Source of the DNA: Cannabis sativa
Lineage: Eukaryota > Streptophyta > Magnoliopsida > Rosales > Cannabaceae
Direction of reading: 5' to 3'
DNA length: 64,000 bases
Assembly (NCBI RefSeq): GCF_029168945.1
Contig: NC_083610.1
Location: forward strand, 72,593,580 to 72,657,579
Positions 1-11,145 of the stretch are shown in pieces. Each line of letters begins with the position of its first letter. Positions within the stretch are counted from its first letter, which is position 1. The notes under the pieces were generated by a model. It had not been told where the DNA came from. It did no database searches and saw nothing but the letters and a program-made list of their open reading frames with translations. Made by a program: the position numbers and the translations under genes.

Positions 1-2023
1 TTGCAATGTGACAGTTGTAGGACGTGCTTCACCAATACCCAACTTCTTAAAGATCGACATAGGCATGAGGTTGATGCTTGCACCCAAATCACATAAAGCT
101 CTTCCAACATCCCGCCCCCAATAGAACAAGGGATTGTAAAACTACCCGGATCCTTCAACTTCGGTGGAATCTTACTTTTCAACATGGCGCTGCATCCTTC
201 GGTAAGAGCTACAGTTTCAAACTCCCCCAACCTCCTTTTCTTCGTCAAAATGTCTTTTAAGAACTTGACATAGTTCGGCATTTGCTCCAATGCTTCCACC
301 AAGGGAATATTGATATGGAGCTGCTTCAACACATCTAAAAACTTCTTGAATTGCCCATCTTGTCGCGTTTCCGAAATCTTTGAGGAAATGGAAGGGGTGG
401 TTTAGTACATACTGGTGCGGATTGCTGACTGTCAGATTGCTGACCCGATGCTGTATCAACTGGTCTGGTATCAGCAATTTCCTGGGCAGTTTTTTTACTC
501 AATTTTTCGTCGTTTTGGATTGAAGTGGGCTCCCCACTACCCTTTATTTCCTCCTCGGAATTTTTCAGATGCTTGCCACTCCTCAAGTGAATGGATTTGC
601 ATTGCTCCTTCCCATCCCTCCTTGGATTCTCCGTGTCACTAGGCAAAGAACCTTGCGGCCTAGCTTTTAATTCATTGGCCAAATGTCCAAGTTGCAACTC
701 TAAATTTCGAAGAGAGGCAGCTTGACTTTGTATCACCGTATCATTTTTGGCCATATAATCCCGCATTAGACTTTCCAAAGAACTTGGTTGGGCATTTTGA
801 GCATGTTGTGAATGTCGGGGTTGTTGTGAAAAACCCGGTGGATATGCTTGTCTTCCTTGGGCTGGTGCGGTGCTTGAGCTTGCTCCTTGACCTCCCCAAG
901 ACAAATTAGGATGATTCTTCCAAGATTGATTGTAAGAGTTTGAGAATGCCCCATTGTTTCTATTAAAATTCTGATTTCCCATGTAACAAACGGACTCCGG
1001 ATTAGATGGACACTTCTCAAACACATGCCCTTCTCCACAAAACACACATGAGACATCATCACTTTGAATGGCAGCAGATGGTTGAATATTTTTAGCGTTC
1101 CCAATACTCAAATTTTTCAAAACATTCGTCATGGAAGCCATTTGAGCTGTCAAAGCCGTTATTGCATCTACCTCAAGGACTCCCGCCACTTTTCTACTTG
1201 TTGGAGCTCTTGTGTTGGACCATTGGTAGTTGTTACTTGCAATGGTCTCCAAAATCTCAAATGCTTCATTGTAAGACTTCGACAAAATAGCACCATTGGC
1301 CGATGCATCTAACACCATTCGAGAAGCTGCATTCAAGCCATTATAAAAAGTCTCCATCTGAATACAATGTGGAATGCCATGATGTGGACACTTTCGTAAA
1401 AGTTCCTTAAACCTCTCCCACGCATCACTTGTGGACTCATCTTCAAGTTGCTGAAAAGACATGATCTCACTTCTGAATTTTGCATTTCTAGTAGGAGGAA
1501 AGTATTTCCTCAGAAACTTCTCAGCAAGGTCATTCCAATTGGTCACAGAATCAGGAGGCAAAGTGTTGAGCCATGATCTAGCTCGGTCCCGTAGTGAGAA
1601 TGGGAATAGCTTCAACCTTAACACCTCTTCACTTACTCCTTGGATCTTGAAAGAATCACTCACCTCCAAGAATGAACGGAGATGGAGGTGAGGATCTTCA
1701 GTTGGCATCCCGCTGAATTGCCCCACGGTTTGGAGCATTTGAAACATCACTGGCTTGAGCTCAAACTGCGGTGCTTGTATTTCAGGCCTCACAATGCCTG
1801 GATTGAGCTCATTAAACATGGGGGCTGCATACTCCCTTATAGCCCTTGCTCGATCATCTGCCAATATGATGGGATTAACAATTTGTTGAGCAATCCCCTC
1901 ATCATCAAAATTCTCAGCCATGATGTCTCGGCCCTTAGCCTTTTGAACCCTTCTCCTTCTTCGGAATGTGCGTTCAATCTCGGGATCAATAGGAGCTAGT
2001 TCAAAGTCCTCTTGTTGGTTCAT
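1..2023 (-). pseudogene. Athila-type Ty3/gypsy gag-protease, frameshifted
   Basis: Gag (capsid) and start of protease of an Athila-lineage LTR retrotransposon. The protein starts at the ATG at 2021-2023, 104 bases inside the primer binding site. The retrotransposon gag domain covers about residues 130-235 (RARSWLNTLPP, then a W..L..KFL..YFPP motif). A CCHC-like knuckle begins near residue 330 (CVFCGEGHVFEKC). The frame stops at 335-337. The Athila-like sequence continues in another frame from about 358 to 217, and again in a third frame below about 115, where the retropepsin motif CDLGAS is readable. I infer two single-base frameshifts, so this copy cannot make a Gag-Pol. RT, RNase H and integrase would lie left of the window. 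The Gln/Ser-rich stretch after the knuckle is normal for the family. Confidence 0.88.
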
Positions 2024-2126
2024 ACACTATAGATACCTGAGATTTCAAAGACAAACCAGCAAGATTAAAAGCACAAAAATTCTTAGAATGTCAATTAGTT
2101 GATAAAACAAAATCTAGAACTTAAAG

Positions 2127-2144
2127 TCCCCGGCAACGGCGCCA
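2127..2144 (-). promoter_or_regulatory. Athila primer binding site (tRNA-Asp type)
   Basis: On the minus strand this reads TGGCGCCGTTGCCGGGGA, complementary to the 3' end of plant tRNA-Asp, the usual Athila primer. It lies 6 bases inside the LTR that begins at 2151. It fixes the orientation of the element and shows that the adjoining LTR is the 5' LTR. Confidence 0.9.
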
Positions 2145-2150
2145 AAAACT

Positions 2151-3673
2151 TGTTGTGAAAATTATATTGCTTTATAATTGCGCAAGTGTACACAATCACA
2201 AACAAGTAATACAATGATAAGTAATCAAAGTTCGTCTCCACAGGGACTTTTTACTAAATAATGCTAAATCAACTAAGAGCAATTCCAAGAATTTCAAATA
2301 AAAATAAAATAAAATCACACATCAATTCACAAGAAAAATTTATAGCCTTGAATCTAAACTTGAGAACTAATTTTTTACACTAAATAAACTAAAAATAAGA
2401 AACTAAAAGTGATTAAAATGGTGGTAATTTCAGATTTAGAAAATAGACTTGGGTGATTAATTTCCACTTGTATGTCCCAGTTGATACAGCAATGACCCAG
2501 CAATGACTCAGCAATCCTGGCAAAGTTAACAGATTTCAAAAAAACCAGCAAGCTTTTTCCAAAACTTACATAAATAACCATTCATAATCTCACAATGCAT
2601 TCCTACATCAGTTTAGATCACAAATAGCCCAATAAAGCATCAAATCCTTAGTTATACATGGTAGCAAAATAGTCCTATTTCACTACTAATTAATACCTAA
2701 AAGAAAAGGTAAAAATCATGCATCAATTAGAAGGGTTCAACTAGGTCTTACTTTTCCAAGTAAGATCTAGCTTGCTAAATGTTAAAAATGGCCAAAAATT
2801 AACATTCATTCAACATTTCATCACAACTAATTGAACTAAGACAAGATTACTTCATCATTGCAAAATCAAAACACTAGTCCATACAAGGGTTCATAACCAC
2901 CCAAATCTCAAAGAGTTTAGTTCATAGCTGAAATTAAAAACTCAAAACCAGAAAATGTATTGTTCATGGAGTTAAAGAGAAACTTGAAGAGAAGAAAATG
3001 ATACAAACGAAGTAGAGAGCAAGAGAAATGAGTGATGAGCTCAAATCCTTCCTTTGGTAGTTGCCTTCTTCTCCTTCTTCTCAATCTTCTTCTTCTTTGT
3101 ACTCTCTTCTTTCTTTGTACTTAAAAACCTTTTCTGCTGTATTTTTCGTACCCTTTTCAAAGTGCAGCCAGCCACTATTTTATCCTCCTTCTCTCTTTCT
3201 TTTTGCACCCCAATTAGGGTACCAAAGTTTACCCTAATTGGAAATCCCAATCATCACCCACTTGTCCTTCATTTTCCACATGTTTGTTGAGTCAATAGCC
3301 AAATTCCGCCACCTCAGCTCGTTTTTCTTTTCATTAAAGCCAGCTGGACTATCTGCCAAAATAAACTTACTGGGCTGACAAATTGCTACGCGATGATTGC
3401 TATAGCAATGCCAGTCAGCAATAATCATTTTCCTGCTCCTTTTTCTCCTTGTCCCAAACATTTTCAAATACCTATTCTTGTATTTTTTCTGCTTAAAACA
3501 CATAAAAACAACAACATAAGTCCATCTAACACTTACTAACGCACACACTTCCATTTATTACAAAGACACAACAAACTAAACACAATTACACAATATAGAC
3601 ATTAATTGCTCCACAATTCACATTAAATTCAAGCTTAAAGATATGAAAATAACTCTAAATCTTAGAGTTATCA
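2151..3673 (-). mobile_element. Athila 5' LTR, inserted in the Tat pol gene
   Basis: A 1,523-bp LTR. On the plus strand it begins TGTTGTGAAA next to the primer binding site and ends GAGTTATCA. On the minus strand it therefore starts TGATAACTC and ends CACAACA. Its right edge abuts the Tat pol reading frame directly: Lys-Glu-Val-Asp-Lys codons start at 3674. This places the Athila insertion inside the older Tat gene. The partner LTR and the second target-site copy are outside the window. A short-ORF-rich stretch around 3040-3550 is part of the LTR and not a gene. Confidence 0.85.
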
Positions 3674-6628
3674 AAAGAGGTGGACAAGCTTTTAACAAAC
3701 GGCATGATCCGCGACGTATACTACCCGGAATGGTTAGCCAATCCAGTCCTGGTGCCGAAGCCTAACGGAACTTGGCGAGCTTGTATAGACTTCACTGATC
3801 TAAACAAGGCTTGTCCGAAGGACTGTTTTCCTCTGCCCAGGATCGATCAGATGGTAGACGCCACTTCCGGATTCAAGCTACTATCCTTCATGGACGCCTA
3901 CGCCGGGTACAACCAAATAAAGATGCACACGGCGGACCAAGAGTGCACTAGCTTCAGGACCGATAAGGGGGTATACTGCTACCTGGTCATGCCTTTCGGA
4001 CTGAAGAACGCTGGTGCGACCTACCAAAGAATGGTCAACCGGATGTTCAAAGGCCTCTTGGGGCGAAACATGGAGGTGTACGTAGAAGACATGCTCGTCA
4101 AGTCTAAAGCATGCAGTAGCCATGCGGACGACTTGGAAGAGTGTTTCGAGGTAGTCCGGAGATACGGAATGAAGCTCAACCCAAAGAAATGCACCTTTGG
4201 GGTCAAATCAGGAAAGTTCCTGGGCTTCATCGTCAGCCAGAGGGGGATTGAGGCAAACCCAGAAAAAATTCAAGCTCTCCTGAGCATGCCATCCCCCAAG
4301 AAGCATAAAGACGTGCAGAGCCTAACCGGAAAGGTTGCTGCCCTGAGCCGTTTTATCTCCCGGTCTACAAACAAGTGCATTCCCTTCTTCAACATACTGA
4401 AGAAGTGCCAAAAGTTTGAATGGTCGGACGAGTGTGAGGAGGCATTCAAAAAGTTGAAAGAACACATGGCCAAGCCTCCAATCCTGTCAAAACCCGTTCT
4501 TGGAGAAGACCTGTTCCTATATTTGGCCGTCTCCGAGCACGCGGTCAGCGCTGCCCTAGTCCGGGAAGAAGAGAAAACTCAACATCCCGTGTACTACGTC
4601 AGCAAGCGCATGATAGGGGCGGAGACACGGTACCCCATCATCGAAAAATTAGTTTTCTGCCTCCTAATGGCCTCAAGAAAATTAAGGCCGTACTTTCAAG
4701 CGCACCCAATTAAGGTGCTGACCAATCACCCACTCCGGCAAGTCCTACAAAAGCCAGAGGCATCCGGAAGGCTCCTCAAATGGGCAATGGAGTTAAGTCA
4801 ATTCGACTTACACTACATACCCCGCATCTCCATAAAGGGACAAGCGTTGGCGGACTTCATCACCGAATGTAATGAAGCCGAGGCAACTGCGAACGTCCCG
4901 GTACCATCAGTCCCCACATGGAGAGTATTCGTGGACGGAGCCTCCAACGAAAACGGATCCAGAGCAGGGGTTGCGATGATATCCCCGACCGGACTTCGAC
5001 TCCAGGCAGCCCTACGGTTCGACTTCTCAGCTTCAAACAACGAAGCCGAATATGAAGCATTGATAGCAGGACTGAGATTAGCAAAGGCCGTGGGGGCCAA
5101 AAGAGTAGAAGTCTACAGCGACTCTCAACTGGTTGTAAACCAGATATCGGGAGAGTATCAAACACGCGGCGAGCGAATGGCCACATATGTAACAATAGTC
5201 CAAGAGCTGCTCCACGAGTTCACGGACTACAAAGTAGAAAGAATCCCCCGAGAAAAGAACGCTCACGTGGACTGTCTGGCTAAGTTAGCTTCAGACAGTG
5301 AAATTGAAGGACTGGGGGTAGTACCTGTGGAACGCTTGGCAGAGCCAAGCATCAAAATAAAAGAGGCCATAATAACGCTTGGCAGACCCAACTGGATGGT
5401 CCCCATCATAGAATACATAACAAAAGGTGAGCTGCCCCAAGAAAGGGAACTGTCTAGAAAGATCCAGTACCAGGCTCATCGTTATGTAATGATGGATAAA
5501 ATTCTCTACCGAAGAGGACTCAGCATGCCTTATTTAAGGTGTGTATCGGACCCTGAAGCTAGGCAAATTATGCTAGAGGTCCACGAAGGGTTCTGTGGAG
5601 ATCATACAGGAGGACCCAGTCTCTCAAAGAAAATATTGAGACAGGGATACTTCTGGCCAACAATGAAAAAAGATTGCATAGACTACGTCCAAAAATGTGA
5701 TTCGTGCCAAAGGTTCGCGAACATACCGAGAGCTCCTCCCAATGAAATTACCCTGATGACTAGCCCCTAGCCCTTCGCGGTTTGGGGAATAGATCTTATT
5801 GGGTCCCTGGCAACAGGAAAGGGAGGAGTAAAGTATGCAATAGTAGCAGTAGACTACTTCACCAAATGGACGGAGGCCGAGCCCATGAAGACTATAACTG
5901 CTAAAAAAGCACTAGACTTTGTTATCAAAAACATAGTGTGTCGATATGGCTTGCCTCACAAAATAGTCTCTGACAATGGAAAGCAATTTGATTGCGAAGA
6001 GTTCACTGACTTCTGCAACCAACACGGAGTCGTAAAAAGCTTCTCCGCGGTGGCAAGGCCGCAAACAAACGGACAAGCAGAAGCAGTCAACAAAATTCTA
6101 AAGGTCACCCTAAAGAAAAAGCTGCTGGCCTGCAAAAACAACTGGCCCGAAGAGTTGCCAAGAGTGTTATGGGCCTACCGGACGACCCCAAGAACCACGA
6201 CCGGCCACTCGCCTTTCTCAATGGCGTACGGTTGTGAAGCGATGGTCCCGGTAGAAACGTTATTCCCGTCCCACAGGAGAACGACTTACGATCCAGCTAC
6301 AAACCAAGCTTTATTACAAGAAGCGCTGGATCAAGTTGAAGAACTCCGGGACGAGTCACAAATACGAATGGCAGCTTATCAAAAGAAGGTGACCAAATAT
6401 TTTAACTCCAAAGTTAAAAACAGAAAATTCGCTATTGGGGATATGGTCTTAAGAAGAGTCTTCCCAGCCACCCAAGAACCCGGAGTGGGGGTACTTGGGC
6501 CAAATTGGGAAGGGCCATATGAAATCGAGGACGAAATCGGTTCAGGCACTTATAAGCTAAAAAGGATGGATGGAACCATTGTGCCAAGGGCCTGGAACGC
6601 CGATCACCTCCGAAAATATTACCAATAG
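3674..6628 (+). pseudogene. Tat pol: reverse transcriptase, two RNase H domains, integrase
   Basis: One reading frame, open except for a TAG at 5768-5770. Order: RT from about 3680 (NPVLVPKPNGTWRACIDF, then LSFMDAYAGYNQIKM); RT-linked RNase H around 4500-4850; a second, archaeal-type RNase H at about 4915-5290 (VDGAS...NNEAEYEAL...SDSQLV); integrase with an HHCC zinc finger around 5580-5720; the core at 5785-6100 (first Asp in WGIDLIG, second in SDNGKQF); and a C-terminal tail to 6628. Two defects are visible. The TAG replaces the Trp codon expected just before the integrase core. The RT catalytic box reads YVED instead of YVDD, because codon 4085-4087 is GAA. The N-terminal part of RT is cut off by the Athila LTR. 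The copy is therefore inactive. Confidence 0.9.
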
Positions 6629-6784
6629 TCCAAAAGTGTAACTTAGGCTTTGTTTAAAGGGTTTGTACCGTCTAAGTGTATGCAGCCTCTGTATTTTAAA
6701 TAAAACTGAGTGCCTTAAAAACAAAGTTTTCATGCCACTCAGGGGGGTACTAAGGCATACCACACGGACAGACGAAAAACAGGC

Positions 6785-6970
6785 CAAAAGTAAAACATCC
6801 TGACCCAAAGGGCAGGTCCAAAAAGAAAAAAGAGTATGCACCAAAAAAGAGCATATGTATAAACATCCTGACCCAAAGGGCAGGTCCAAAAAGAAAAAAT
6901 ATGTGCATAAAAAAGGATCATATATATATAGAAATCCTGGCCCTAAGGGCAAGTCAAAAAAAAAATATAC
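6785..6970 (+). repeat. Three tandem units between pol and the antisense gene
   Basis: Three imperfect units of about 65-70 bp share the core ATCCTGACCCAAAGGGCAGG. The cores lie near 6798, 6865 and 6932, and the third is more diverged (CCTGGCCCTAAGGGCAAG). Spacers are A-rich and include a short TATA run before the third core. The block lies in the untranslated gap between the two convergent coding regions of the element, a known hotspot for tandem repeats in Tat elements. Confidence 0.8.
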
Positions 6971-7124
6971 AAAGGGCCCGGGGACAGGCCTTAACCATTG
7001 TTTCCCCTCGAAAAATAAAACAGCTATTAAATAAAGATTGTCTTAAATAAAAGCAAATTAGCTGTAAATAAAAAAAAGAGAGATAAGAAAAATCTGGGTT
7101 GTAATGGGTTGGATTCGGAACGGC

Positions 7125-10100
7125 CTAGTCGATGCGAGGAGGAAGGCGAGGACCAATGCGCGCCTCCAGCATGGCGTCAAGCTTCTTCTTCTTCTCCCAG
7201 AATTTGGCAATCATCTCCGCAGGTTTTGGGTAGAAGTCGAGCTTGATACTCTGGCCATTTGTTGACCAGGCCATGTAGACGCCATCATCGAAGCGCTTGA
7301 TGCAACGGCTGCAGGAGATAGGAGAAAGGAGCTCATCTTTCTTAGCCTTCTTCAAGGCTTGGTCTTTAAAGTCCTTAAGCTCCTTCAGCTCCACGGCCAA
7401 GTTAGCCCTGGACTCCAAGTCCGCCTGGTGCAATTCCTCTAAGGACTTCACCTTGGCAGCCATTTCGTCTAAGGCCTCCCTAGCCTCCCGGAGCTCGCAT
7501 TTGGCCTTGGCGACAGCCTCGCCCTCCGCCCTCAATGCTTCCCGGTGCTTTTCCTCCAGCCTATCCCTTCGAAGGACCTCCTCTCGGATCATCGCCTCCG
7601 CCTGGGCTTCCTTTTGCTTAGCCTCTTCCTCGAACTTGGCCTTAGCAAGAGCCTCCTGACGCGCAGCCTCCTCCCGGAACGCCCGCCTTTCAGCAGACAG
7701 GTCCTGTAGGATCTTCACGACTTCGTCTATGCCCCCAAATTCGGACAAGATGAAGCCGTGATTAATTACGGTCTTGGAAAGGCGGCCGGCCTCTGCAGCA
7801 AGCTGGAAAAGGAAGCAAGAGTGAGTAAAGGCCTTAAGTAAAATAATGAGAAAAGAAGTAAGTCGCAAAGTGCTTACCGCGGCTAGGGCGTGGCTGAGAT
7901 CCTAAACTTGAAAGACGGAGTTCAAGGATGCACAAGCAGCGTACCGCTTAGGCGCGCACCGGGTTAGTTGGGCGACATACTCGCCGGTCATCTCCGCGGC
8001 AAAAGGAGCCAAGGTAGGCCCGAGGAAGCGGTTGAACCAATCCGTCAGGGGGTCCAGGTTTAGATCCCACAAATTCTGGAAGTTCTCCTCGTTAAGGGAG
8101 TTTACCACCTCCTCTCGCAGAACCCTCCTCAAGGCCTCCACCTCAGCATGCCCCCGGGAGTACTCGTCAAGGGCATAATTGTACTTGGCTATCCGAAGCT
8201 CCTGCCTCGCCTCATCTCCGGGAATCGGAGTCAGCACAATGCTGGGACGCACTGTAAATTCCTCCGCCTCAGGAGGGATCCCGAAATCATGGCTCGGGGC
8301 CGGAGTGTCCACCCTCCGCGGCCGTTTAGGTGTCTCCTCAGCTACCATCTTGCCTTTGCACTTGCGCACCAGAGCAACCTCTTGCTCTTCTTCACTTTCT
8401 TCAACTTCCCCAGGAAGAGCCCATTGCTCTTCTTGACCTTCTTTAGCTTCCTCAGGAAGTACCTCCTCCTCATCCACTAAGTCAATAGTGTCGGGAGGGG
8501 CACTGGAAGAAGCCTTCACGGGGGTGACCATCTGGGAAGAAGTTGGAGGAAGGGAAGCATCAGGACTGTAGGCTCCGGCAAGGGTGGCCAAGATCGCCTC
8601 CATGGGATTAGCTGCTGCAACAAGAGAAAAGAGTTAAATGTTAGAATATCTGTGAAAGCAGTAAACACTTAAAAAGCAATCAAGCTAGTCCTACCCCGAC
8701 TCTCTAATTCGGCCCTAGCAAAGTTCTGAATCTTAACACTGGCTGCATCATCCCCAAGATAGCTGTCTGAGGGACGGAACCAGCTAGAAGAAAGATAGGC
8801 CGAAGGATCCAAGGGAACGGGCACCGGAGGTCCAGAACCCATCCGGGACCGACCTAAATAATCTCCTAAGTTGGAGAAATAATAATCCTTTGCATGATCC
8901 CCCCACCGGGTCGAGGGCATCCTAAACCTAAGGAGACGTTCATCGAACCCTACAGGCCTAAGGCTAGCATATTCGCGAACAGGAGGGACGTAATGTATTG
9001 TTAAAGGGGACTTACCAGAGCCGGAAGTGCTGGCATCAGGAGCCCCCGTATTCGGCACCTCGACGGTAGGCCTTGGCCTGGGAGCCCTCTTCTCAACCGG
9101 GCTCCCAATGCGAAGGGGTCTCCTGGCAGCCGCCTGGGTCCTCCTCTCAACCGGGCTCCCGACGCGAAGGGGCCTCCCAACATCCGCCTGGGCCTTAGTG
9201 TAAGCCTTCTCTGGGCCTTCCGGTAGAGGTACTCTCGGTACTTCTCTTCTGCAGTGGCAATGATCTCATCCCGGAAGGTCTTCTCCGCGGTCGGAACCCT
9301 TACGTTCGGGCAGATAACCTTGGAAAGGTTGGAGTCCTCCACCGACTGATGCCCTAGGATCAGCCTGGCCTTCCGGCAATTATCCGTCGTGACCAATCCC
9401 CTGACGTCGAGATCCTTCCTATCATAAGTGGCGAAGGTCTTGGCCCGTTGGAGGAAGAGCTGAGTAGGCGCGGTCTGTTCATACGGAGGGATCCTAACCC
9501 ATTCTGTGAGAAAATCCGGGTGTTCCACAGCTCAGAACCCGGAGGAGAAGAAGAAGCGATGGCGATACTCCTTGACGTGTTTTTGCTGGTTGAAAGGGAC
9601 CACGCCCTCATTCAAAGGATGGGAACGGAAGCCGTAAAAGCCGTCCTTAAGTTTGTCCCCCTTCTTGGGGACAGAAACGAGTTCATAAAAGTACAAAATC
9701 TCTGTCGGACTGGGAGAGCCCCATCCCCGGGCAGAGTAAAAAATAAATAAGCCTGAAAGCAGACGGTAAGCTTGTGGAATAAGTTGGTATGGCGCAAGGT
9801 CGACAAATACAAGGAAATTAATGAAATAATCTTGAAGGGGAAGCATAGCCCCGGTCATCAAGTGCGTCTGGCTCCAAGCTCCGAAGCCTCCGTAATTGTG
9901 ATTGGGCGTCTCCGCATCACGGGGCGACCGATGGTACGTCCCGAAAGTCGCGGGTTTGATGCCGGCCACCACCACAATGTTCTCCAGTTGGTGAGGGCAA
10001 GTTAAAGTAGAGTGAAGCTCGGCCGCTTCCCATCCCGTAGCACGAGGTTTATACCCCTCCTGGGCGATGAGACCCACCATCACCTCTTCTAGGGTGGCTA

Positions 10101-10146
10101 GGCGTTTTCCTCCCTTCTTGGAAGATTTGGAACCGGATGTAGACAT
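7125..10146 (-). pseudogene. Tat antisense gene (PF04195 'putative gypsy type transposon' family), broken
   Basis: A long multi-exon gene carried on the strand opposite to pol. The start ATG is 10144-10146 (MSTSGSKSSKKGGKRLATLEE). The N-terminal part to about 9540 resembles the PF04195 domain. Next comes a basic and acidic low-complexity middle (8000-9060). The C-terminal part (7125-7800) is a long Glu/Ala/Lys-rich coiled coil. Introns are supported by junctions such as a GTAGGAC donor near 8695 with a TTGCAG acceptor near 8614, and a GTAAGC donor near 7877 with a TTTCCAG acceptor near 7807. Damage: a frame change near 9530 (stop right after FFSSGF) and an in-frame TAG at about 7902-7904 before DLSHALAA. 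A 57-bp duplication lies near 9080-9190. The function of these genes is unknown. The family name is historical and does not imply transposase activity. Confidence 0.75.
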
Positions 10147-10153
10147 GTTGGTT

Positions 10154-10619
10154 CTGAAAAAGAGTAAAAATTCCAGCAGTCAGGCCCCATACCAAACCCT
10201 AAGTCAAAAAAGGGAATGGGGGTCCCCTAACCGCTGGAAAGAGGCCCCCTCCGGACGATTGTCAACAAGAAAGCCTTAGGAGGATTTCCTGGACAAAAGT
10301 CGGGTGCAAGAATCTCACAGATAGTGACATCGCGCATAAGCAAAGAAAGGAAAAGAAAGATAAAGGGTAAAAATCGAGAAAGACAAAGTCTCCTCTATAC
10401 CCTTGAAGGTCATCACGTAAAGAACAGATGGGCCTTTGGAAAATATAATGTGCAAAATAAGAGTGATCCAAACACCAGAGAAGAGAAATCTAAACGTGTT
10501 ACACAGAAACTCAAGGCGAAAAATTCCCAGACACTTCGAACATTAAACCCAGAAAAGCAGATGAACAGTAAAGCATGCCATGAACACAAACAATAAAGTG
10601 AGGGATGCGAAAAACTTAC
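10154..10619 (-). other. Predicted leader intron of the Tat antisense gene
   Basis: On the minus strand a GTAAGTTTTT donor starts at 10619. A pyrimidine-rich acceptor (CTTTTTCAG) ends at 10154, seven bases before the ATG. The predicted intron is 466 bp. An equivalent GTAAGT donor is found at the matching place in the second Tat fragment (G at 16203). This is inferred from sequence signals only. Confidence 0.6.
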
Positions 10620-10806
10620 ATAAAGTATTGAAACTGGGCGTTGCTGTTGATCGACAGTGAAATGTTGACTAACAATAACGAACGAAGGTTAATAAGAAAC
10701 CTGTAAGTGTTTGAAGGTTTTCTGGTCTAAGGGTTTCTTTCTCTCTGGAAAACTCGAAGAAATTTGGTGAAAGGATGAAAGTAACCAAATGAAGGAAAGA
10801 TTGTGG

Positions 10807-10816
10807 CTTATATAGG
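10807..10816 (-). promoter_or_regulatory. TATA box, candidate promoter of the Tat antisense gene
   Basis: The minus strand reads CCTATATAAG, a good plant TATA box. It lies about 190 bases upstream of the leader-intron donor and about 330 bases inside the 3' LTR. A TATA motif (TATAAAT, minus strand, 16542-16548) stands at a similar place in the second Tat copy. This suggests the antisense gene has its own promoter, separate from the LTR. Confidence 0.55.
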
Positions 10817-11101
10817 CCAAGGTGGATGTGGAACAGGCGCAATAGCCTACCAATCGAATGGCTGGGGAGGCGCACGATTCGGATTCCCAAGATCCAATGG
10901 CTAGATTGATTTGTAATTAAGGCGGTGGAAACGTTTGAGTATCCGTCTGAGACCCATTAATGCGCCGTATCAATTAATGGGCATGAAACGAATCAACGCC
11001 TGCAAAAAGTGAAACGCTGCAGTAATGATGATCATTAAATACGCCTTCACGCGCTCGAAGCACGTGCCAGGAAACCGAGGAGCCAACCGGAGGCATCTGA
11101 A

Positions 11102-11136
11102 CAAGCCTTGTTCATTTTTTAAATAAACAAGGCTTG
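11102..11136. repeat. 16-bp inverted repeat abutting the polypurine tract
   Basis: The arms 11102-11117 and 11121-11136 are complementary except for one position and are separated by TTT. The right arm runs straight into the G-run of the polypurine tract (11137-11145, then the LTR at 11146). Possible roles are a terminator or processing signal, or protection of the tract. No such stem is obvious at the equivalent site of the second Tat copy. Confidence 0.65.
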
Positions 11137-11145
11137 GGGGGTAAA

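Noticed and set aside
3041..3554. ORFs of 69-106 aa, both strands
   Set aside because: Within the Athila LTR; low-complexity Lys/Phe runs.
6557..6952. Minus-strand ORFs with repeated aromatic-rich peptides
   Set aside because: They read through the tandem repeat block and the antisense of the integrase tail; repetition explains the open frame.
7297..8480. Plus-strand ORFs of 85-120 aa
   Set aside because: Shadows of the minus-strand antisense gene; Ser/Ala-rich translations of its coiled-coil codons.
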